From NCBI GenBank assembly GCA_913057175.1, contig CAJXNP010000012.1, positions 124,001 to 188,000 of the forward strand: 64,000 nucleotides of DNA. The letters run 5' to 3'. This document shows, piece by piece, positions 60,004-64,000 of the stretch. Made by a program: the position numbers and the translations under genes. Source of the stretch: an uncultured Cytophagales bacterium. Its GTDB lineage: Bacteria; Bacteroidota; Bacteroidia; Cytophagales; Cyclobacteriaceae. Position 1 is the first letter of the stretch. Each line of letters opens with the position of its first letter. The notes under the pieces are model-generated. The model had not been told where the DNA came from and did no database searches. It was given only the letters and a program-made list of their open reading frames with translations.

Positions 60004-61018
60004 TGTCTTTTTCATTTTTCGAAAGTGATAAACTAATGATAAAACTGATCCCACCTACTACGACGACAAACAGGAATTGTGAAGTATGTAAAACAAAAGC
60101 AAAAAATTTACCATCATCTTCTGAAACCCCATATAAAAACAGTACTGAACTGACAAATAAATGAAATGCTCCAACACCAGCCTGAACCGGGGTGGCCATT
60201 CCCAAGCCTCCCATGATTAGCACTAGTATTCCTGCATAAATACTAAGATCGGCCGTTGGTTCAAATGAAAAGAATACAACATAGCTCATGTAAAAATAAA
60301 GTATCCAAATGCCAACCGTTGAAAACCAAAATAAATACGGCCTTTTCAGTCTTCTTACCGCAAGGAATCCGTCTAAAATTTCCCTAACCACCGCCCTAAA
60401 CTTGATATACAATGAATAGCGGTGAATTTTATAATAATATTTCTTAAATAGGTAGATGAATAAAAAAAGCAGAAATATCGCTAAAACGATCCCAACTGTC
60501 AGAATCAGGTAATAATGTTGAAACACTTTTACTTTCTCAAATACCTGCGGAAATAAGGTCGCTTTAAGTTTATCAAATTCGATCGCGAATCCGAAAAAAA
60601 TAATGATCAATAAGCAGATCATATCGATAACCCTTTCTGCTACAACTGTACCAATTGAAACAGGCAGATCCACTTTATCAGTTTTTTTTAAGATAATACA
60701 GCGTGTCACTTCCCCCATTCTTGGAACCAATAAATTCGCAAAATAACCCACCATTAAAGAAATAAATGATCGAAAAGAACCAATTTGGAATCCAACTGGC
60801 TCAAACAATAACGACCACCTATACGCCCGAAGCCAATATGAAATAAGGCCCAGAAAAAGCGAAATATAGATATAAACTAAATTGACTTCCTTAAATCTTA
60901 AAAATAGCTCATTGAAATCAAGATCCCGATACACATACCAAAAGAGAGCAATGGCAATGACCAGGCTAAAGGAATACTTAATGAAAGAGATGAAAAAAAT
61001 TTTCCTTCGGCTATTCAA
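59987..61018 (-). CDS. flippase-like / lysylphosphatidylglycerol synthase TM-region protein
   Basis: A 343-residue integral membrane protein of the UPF0104/LPG_synthase_TM family (AglD/MprF flippase-like), with about eight helices. Blocks such as [40 protein letters not shown] and [20 protein letters not shown] are characteristic. It may flip lipid-linked intermediates or carotenoid/lipid precursors across the inner membrane. The only plausible start is TTG at 61018, overlapping the panD stop by 8 bp, so it is translated by coupling. Its 3' end overlaps hldE2. Confidence 0.85.
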   Translation of the reverse strand: MNSRRKIFFISFIKYSFSLVIAIALFWYVYRDLDFNELFLRFKEVNLVYIYISLFLGLISYWLRAYRWSLLFEPVGFQIGSFRSFISLMVGYFANLLVPRMGEVTRCIILKKTDKVDLPVSIGTVVAERVIDMICLLIIIFFGFAIEFDKLKATLFPQVFEKVKVFQHYYLILTVGIVLAIFLLFLFIYLFKKYYYKIHRYSLYIKFRAVVREILDGFLAVRRLKRPYLFWFSTVGIWILYFYMSYVVFFSFEPTADLSIYAGILVLIMGGLGMATPVQAGVGAFHLFVSSVLFLYGVSEDDGKFFAFVLHTSQFLFVVVVGGISFIISLSLSKNEKDNAIER

Positions 61019-61361
61019 CTACTCTATTATTTTGATCGGGGAATATAATGATCGGTTTGTGGGACTTTGCAGCTTCAAAATCCATAGAGGCATACGAAAT
61101 AATGATGATGATATCTCCGACCTGAGCTTTTCTGGCTGCAGGTCCATTTAAACATACCTGTCCTGAACCTCTCTTTCCTCTGATCACATAAGTCTCTAAT
61201 CGCTCACCATTATTGATGTTGACAATTTGAACTTTCTCGTTTTCGATAATATTGGCTGCATCCATCAAGTCTTCATCAATTGTGATGCTACCAACATAGT
61301 GAAGCTCTGCTTCGGTAATTTTGACTCTATGAATTTTCGATTTTACTACTTCTATATTCAT
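61011..61361 (-). CDS. panD: aspartate 1-decarboxylase
   Basis: Pyruvoyl-dependent decarboxylase making beta-alanine for pantothenate (116 residues). The self-cleavage site is seen in [18 protein letters not shown] (Gly24-Ser25), with [40 protein letters not shown] and [11 protein letters not shown] following. ATG at 61361 (MNIEVVK) is preferred to the upstream frame extension. It follows panC by 32 bp, placing both pantothenate genes in one operon. Confidence 0.95.
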   Translation of the reverse strand: MNIEVVKSKIHRVKITEAELHYVGSITIDEDLMDAANIIENEKVQIVNINNGERLETYVIRGKRGSGQVCLNGPAARKAQVGDIIIIISYASMDFEAAKSHKPIIIFPDQNNRVVE

Positions 61362-61393
61362 TTTAACTCCTCCCACTGGCCTGCAAATTTATA

Positions 61394-62239
61394 TCAATTT
61401 ATAGAAATATTATCAATTAGTCTCACCTTTCCTACGTAACCCGCAATGCACAGCGAAGCATTGTCACAGTCATTTAAACTGTCTATATTTCTCAATGTTT
61501 CACTATCAACGATCTCAAAGTACTCCAGTTTTACCGAGTTATCCTTTTGAAAGTTTTTCAAAATGACATCTCTGACTTCCTTTATCTTACCTCCATTTTT
61601 CAACATTTCCTGTGCCAAACGAAGCGACCGGTTAAAAATCAATGCTTGTTCTTTTTCTCGCTCACTCAAACGTTCGTTCCTGGATGACAAAGCCAATCCT
61701 TTCTCATTTCTAACTGTTGGTACTCCACAAATTTCCACATCTATATTTAACTCCTCGACAAGCTTTTTGACAAGTACAAATTGCTGAAGATCCTTTAATC
61801 CAAAGTAAGCACGATCAGGCTTGACTATATTTAAAAGCTTTGTAACGATTAGTCCTACTCCCTGAAAATGGCCTGGCCTGAATTTGCCTTCCATAATCTC
61901 CTCAAGGTACCCTAATCGGATTTGTACTATCCTCTCTTTCCTGTACATAGTAGAAACTTCAGGACAAAATACCACATCGCAGCAGTTTGCCTTTAGCATT
62001 TCAATATCTTTATCTACATTTCGTGGATACTTCTCAAGATCTTCAGGATTATTAAACTGAGTGGGGTTGACGAAAATGCTGCAAACAGTTATGTCATTTT
62101 CTTTTACTGATCTTTTGACAAGTGTGAGATGACCCTCATGAAACGCTCCCATTGTTGGAACCAAGCCAATTTTTTTCCCGTTAAGGCGTTTATTCTTCAG
62201 ATAACAAGTTAATTGACCAATTTCCCGGAAGATTTCCAT
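61394..62239 (-). CDS. panC: pantothenate synthetase
   Basis: ATP-dependent ligase joining pantoate and beta-alanine, the last step of pantothenate synthesis (281 residues from ATG 62239). The nucleotidyltransferase-fold signature GLVPTMGAFHEGHLTLVK (MGxxHxGH), FVNPTQFNNPEDLEKYPR, GHFQGVGLIVTKLLNIVKPD, YFGLKDLQQFVL and ALSSRNERLS are intact. The open frame extends upstream to 62368 but those 43 codons are not family-like and overlap the divergent gene's promoter. First gene of the minus-strand operon. Confidence 0.94.
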   Translation of the reverse strand: MEIFREIGQLTCYLKNKRLNGKKIGLVPTMGAFHEGHLTLVKRSVKENDITVCSIFVNPTQFNNPEDLEKYPRNVDKDIEMLKANCCDVVFCPEVSTMYRKERIVQIRLGYLEEIMEGKFRPGHFQGVGLIVTKLLNIVKPDRAYFGLKDLQQFVLVKKLVEELNIDVEICGVPTVRNEKGLALSSRNERLSEREKEQALIFNRSLRLAQEMLKNGGKIKEVRDVILKNFQKDNSVKLEYFEIVDSETLRNIDSLNDCDNASLCIAGYVGKVRLIDNISIN

Positions 62240-62268
62240 TTTGTTGTTAAATCTTGTTAAAAGGGGCG

Positions 62269-62276
62269 CAAATGTA
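62269..62276 (-). promoter_or_regulatory. -7 box of the panC operon
   Basis: Reads TACATTTG on the minus strand, a match to TAnnTTTG, 30 bp before the panC ATG at 62239. This placement supports the shorter start for panC. No clear -33 TTG was found. Confidence 0.4.
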
Positions 62277-62320
62277 CGGTTATTTTTGTAAATGGTATGG
62301 AAAATCAAGGATTTATTCGT

Positions 62321-62328
62321 AATTTTGT
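62321..62328 (+). promoter_or_regulatory. -7 box of the GT5-like gene
   Basis: TAATTTTG matches TAnnTTTG, giving a transcription start about 32 nt before the ATG at 62367. It is back to back with the panC promoter. A -33 element is not obvious. Confidence 0.35.
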
Positions 62329-62366
62329 AATCATTTCGGGAAACATAGCGATAAACTATATATAAC

Positions 62367-63179
62367 ATGTCTAAATTTCGTATTCTTTACGTTGCATCAG
62401 AAATCAATCCTTTCTTACAAACTTCAAACGTAGCCGAGCTGGTCAGGAAACTGCCCCAAGCTATGCAGGAGAAAGGAATGGAAATCAGAATTTTGGTACC
62501 TAGATTTGGTTTAATCAATGAAAGAAAGAACCGCTTACATGAAGTAGTAAGATTATCGGGAATCAATATTTCTGTTGGAGAAGAGGAAAAACCTCTTGTC
62601 ATTAAAGTAGCTTCAATACCCAATGCTAAACTTCAGGTTTATTTTATAGACAATGAAGACTATTTCCATAGAAAAAGTGTTTTTCACGACAAGGAAAACA
62701 AATTCTATGAAGACAATGATGAAAGAGCCATCTTTTTCTGTAAAGGCGTTTTAGAAACAGTGAAAAAATTAGGATGGGCTCCTGATATTGTTCACTGCAA
62801 TGATTGGATGACAAGCCTCATTCCAATGTATTTAAAAACTACTTACAAAAACGATCCTATTTTTAAAAATACCAAAACGGTATTTACTATTTATGACACA
62901 CCATTTTCTCACAAATTCGAAAATGACCTGATAGAAAAGGTGAAAATGCTGGATATCGAAGATGATATGCTAAGCCCACTCAAAACCAAAGATTATGAAG
63001 GATTCATAAAAATCGGAGTGGAATATGCTGATGCTGTCATCAAATCAGAAGCAGCATTCAAAAACGGTTTAAATGCCTTACTATCGAAAGTCAGCGATGA
63101 AAAAAAGATTGACACAATAGAAAAAGACGAAAACTGCGAAGAATCTTATTATAATCTATATAATGAACTTGTGGGTTAG
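62367..63179 (+). CDS. glycogen/starch synthase N-terminal-domain-like protein (GT5-like, single domain)
   Basis: A 270-residue protein matching only the N-terminal Rossmann domain of GT5 glycogen synthases (ILYVASEINPF, EIRILVPRFGLINER, APDIVHCNDWMTSLIPMYLK). The C-terminal GT-B domain that binds ADP-glucose is missing: family length is about 480. The ADP-glucose motif KTGG near the N-terminus is QTSN here (FLQTSNVAEL). It therefore probably does not make glycogen. A homologue of this short type lies beside DUF4270 in several Bacteroidota, from memory. It starts with ATG after a -7 box and overlaps the DUF4270 start. Confidence 0.85.
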   Translation: MSKFRILYVASEINPFLQTSNVAELVRKLPQAMQEKGMEIRILVPRFGLINERKNRLHEVVRLSGINISVGEEEKPLVIKVASIPNAKLQVYFIDNEDYFHRKSVFHDKENKFYEDNDERAIFFCKGVLETVKKLGWAPDIVHCNDWMTSLIPMYLKTTYKNDPIFKNTKTVFTIYDTPFSHKFENDLIEKVKMLDIEDDMLSPLKTKDYEGFIKIGVEYADAVIKSEAAFKNGLNALLSKVSDEKKIDTIEKDENCEESYYNLYNELVG

Positions 63180-64000
63180 AAAAACAGGGCCAATCCTAGG
63201 ATTGGCCCTGTTTCTTTTTGCCTGCGAGGAGCCAGGTGAAATTGGATTGGAACTGGAGCCGGATACCGGCGATTTTTTTGCTTCTTACATTGAAATTCCC
63301 ATTAAAACTTCTGTCGGCTTAAGCGAGCCATATTTGACATCTGATTCTACTCACAGAATTAGTATCATTAACGTGGGGAACAGTGAAGATGAAACATTTG
63401 GCTCGCGGGAGTTAGTCGGATATTCAAATCTTTATGTGCAGGGAGGTGTAGGAAAAATCCCATCTACAGCCGATTACGATAGTATCGATTTAAGAGTCTT
63501 CGCCACCAATTTTAGAGGTGATCGAAGTAACAGCAATTTGCCGTCTAAACTAATGGTTCATCAAATCCTTGAACAGGTAAATAGAGAAAACACAATCAGC
63601 GATGAATACCAATATGAAATGTTGCCCCTCGCTGAGTTCGATTTGGATTCTCTGGAAGAAGAAAGTACAAAATCATTAAGAAAAAAGCTTTCAGATGACC
63701 TAGGAATGCAAATTTTTGATGAAGCTCAAAAAGATTCCTTAACAAATAGTGAATTGCGAGAGGTTATAGAAGGTTTGGCATTTAAACTTGATAATACAAA
63801 CGAATTGCTACTGGGTATTGATCCATTTCGTGAAACCAGCCTTAACATCTACTATCACTATGACCCGGATACTGCAAGGGTAATGAGGATATTAATGACC
63901 GATATTCAATCATTTAATGTTTCGACAGACTACACAGGTTTGGAATTACAAAACCTAACAGCCAATAACCAAACCTACTCGAACACCGAAAACCTTTATT
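63163..64000 (+). CDS. DUF4270 family lipoprotein (partial, runs off the window)
   Basis: Starts with ATG at 63163, inside the last 17 bp of the GT5-like gene. The protein begins MNLWVRKTGPILGLALFLFA followed by Cys21, a signal peptide with lipobox LFAC, then EEPGEIGLELEPDTGDFF, the DUF4270 opening. The reading frame is open to the window end (279 codons, truncated). DUF4270 proteins are surface or periplasmic lipoproteins of unknown function, often next to glmS in Bacteroidota. A perfect palindrome lies within its signal-peptide codons. Confidence 0.88.
   Translation, partial: MNLWVRKTGPILGLALFLFACEEPGEIGLELEPDTGDFFASYIEIPIKTSVGLSEPYLTSDSTHRISIINVGNSEDETFGSRELVGYSNLYVQGGVGKIPSTADYDSIDLRVFATNFRGDRSNSNLPSKLMVHQILEQVNRENTISDEYQYEMLPLAEFDLDSLEEESTKSLRKKLSDDLGMQIFDEAQKDSLTNSELREVIEGLAFKLDNTNELLLGIDPFRETSLNIYYHYDPDTARVMRILMTDIQSFNVSTDYTGLELQNLTANNQTYSNTENLY
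63182..63218 (+). terminator. perfect palindrome with T-rich tail inside the DUF4270 signal-peptide codons
   Basis: A 32-bp perfect palindrome (16-bp arms, AAACAGGGCCAATCCT / AGGATTGGCCCTGTTT) is followed by CTTTTT. It lies 3 bp after the GT5-like stop, so it looks like that gene's intrinsic terminator, but the same bases encode residues 8-17 of the DUF4270 lipoprotein. Confidence 0.65.

Noticed and set aside
62240-62368. extended panC start up to 62368
   Set aside because: The 43 extra codons do not match the PanC N-terminus, cover both divergent promoters and overlap the GT5-like start.
1-64000. tRNA, rRNA, CRISPR array, prophage or integron
   Set aside because: Gaps were scanned by eye for tRNA-like cloverleaf arms and short regularly spaced repeats and none were found; the holin-like gene is a chromosomal envelope family, not phage evidence.

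Overview
The window looks like chromosomal DNA of a Bacteroidota bacterium, most likely of the Cytophagales. Several things point that way: two giant secreted proteins ending in type IX secretion (T9SS) sorting domains, a DUF4270 lipoprotein, DUF3822, a PcrB/GGGP-synthase homologue, a fused DAHP synthase/chorismate mutase, -7 promoter boxes of the form TAnnTTTG, and an almost complete lack of Shine-Dalgarno sequences. I saw no rRNA, tRNA, CRISPR array, prophage or complete insertion sequence other than a REP-associated (RAYT) transposase.

Layout. 1-3080: exopolyphosphatase, an Ldh-family oxidoreductase, and a convergent DivIC/FtsB plus small outer-membrane barrel pair. 3240-18050: the accessory part, with a 2681-residue T9SS protein (cohesin/dockerin-like modules near its C-terminus), a tandemly duplicated segment carrying a RAYT transposase and REP hairpins, a 76-residue PID-CTERM-like membrane protein and a 1606-residue T9SS protein. 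18180-22420: a palindromic intergenic repeat, an EF-G-2 type GTPase lacking the catalytic His, and an ECF sigma factor unit. 22430-27210: a four-gene minus-strand operon (vWA, MoxR/ChlI-like AAA+, AlbA_2 protein, PIN-PhoH ATPase). 27438-32280: a tiny lipoprotein, B12-dependent ribonucleotide reductase, hemolysin III and proline dehydrogenase. 32344-36100: shikimate genes (DAHP synthase-CM, aroB, aroA). 36069-43223: YiiX-type papain-fold enzyme, M42 peptidase, a GH3-like acyl-acid amido synthetase with a LysE exporter, YggS, DUF423, DUF1573 and a RecD-like helicase. 43289-52534: NUDIX, a pilin-like/barrel-sandwich membrane protein with DUF3822, coaD, a second NUDIX, pyrE, secA, a SPOR-like lipoprotein and an M20 hydrolase. 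52544-56535: two phosphate-transporter-like genes back to back, a holin-like membrane gene, a small membrane protein and pcrB. 56521-64000: AraC regulator, acyl-CoA dehydrogenase, a minus-strand operon panC-panD-flippase-hldE2-zinc peptidase, and a plus-strand glycogen-synthase-like gene running into a partial DUF4270 gene.

How it fits together. Most of the window is housekeeping: aromatic amino acids, pyrimidines, CoA (panC, panD, coaD), deoxyribonucleotides, Sec export and envelope biogenesis. The parts most worth a second look are the RAYT/REP tandem duplication that copied the 5' end of the giant T9SS gene (11142-12850), the cohesin-dockerin-cohesin arrangement inside that protein, the GH3-LysE pair, the GT5-like protein without its sugar-nucleotide motif, the perfect palindrome inside the DUF4270 signal-peptide codons, the vWA/AAA/AlbA_2/PIN-PhoH operon, and the pilin-like + DUF3822 pair. 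All calls rest on reading the sequence and recalled family knowledge; no database search was run.
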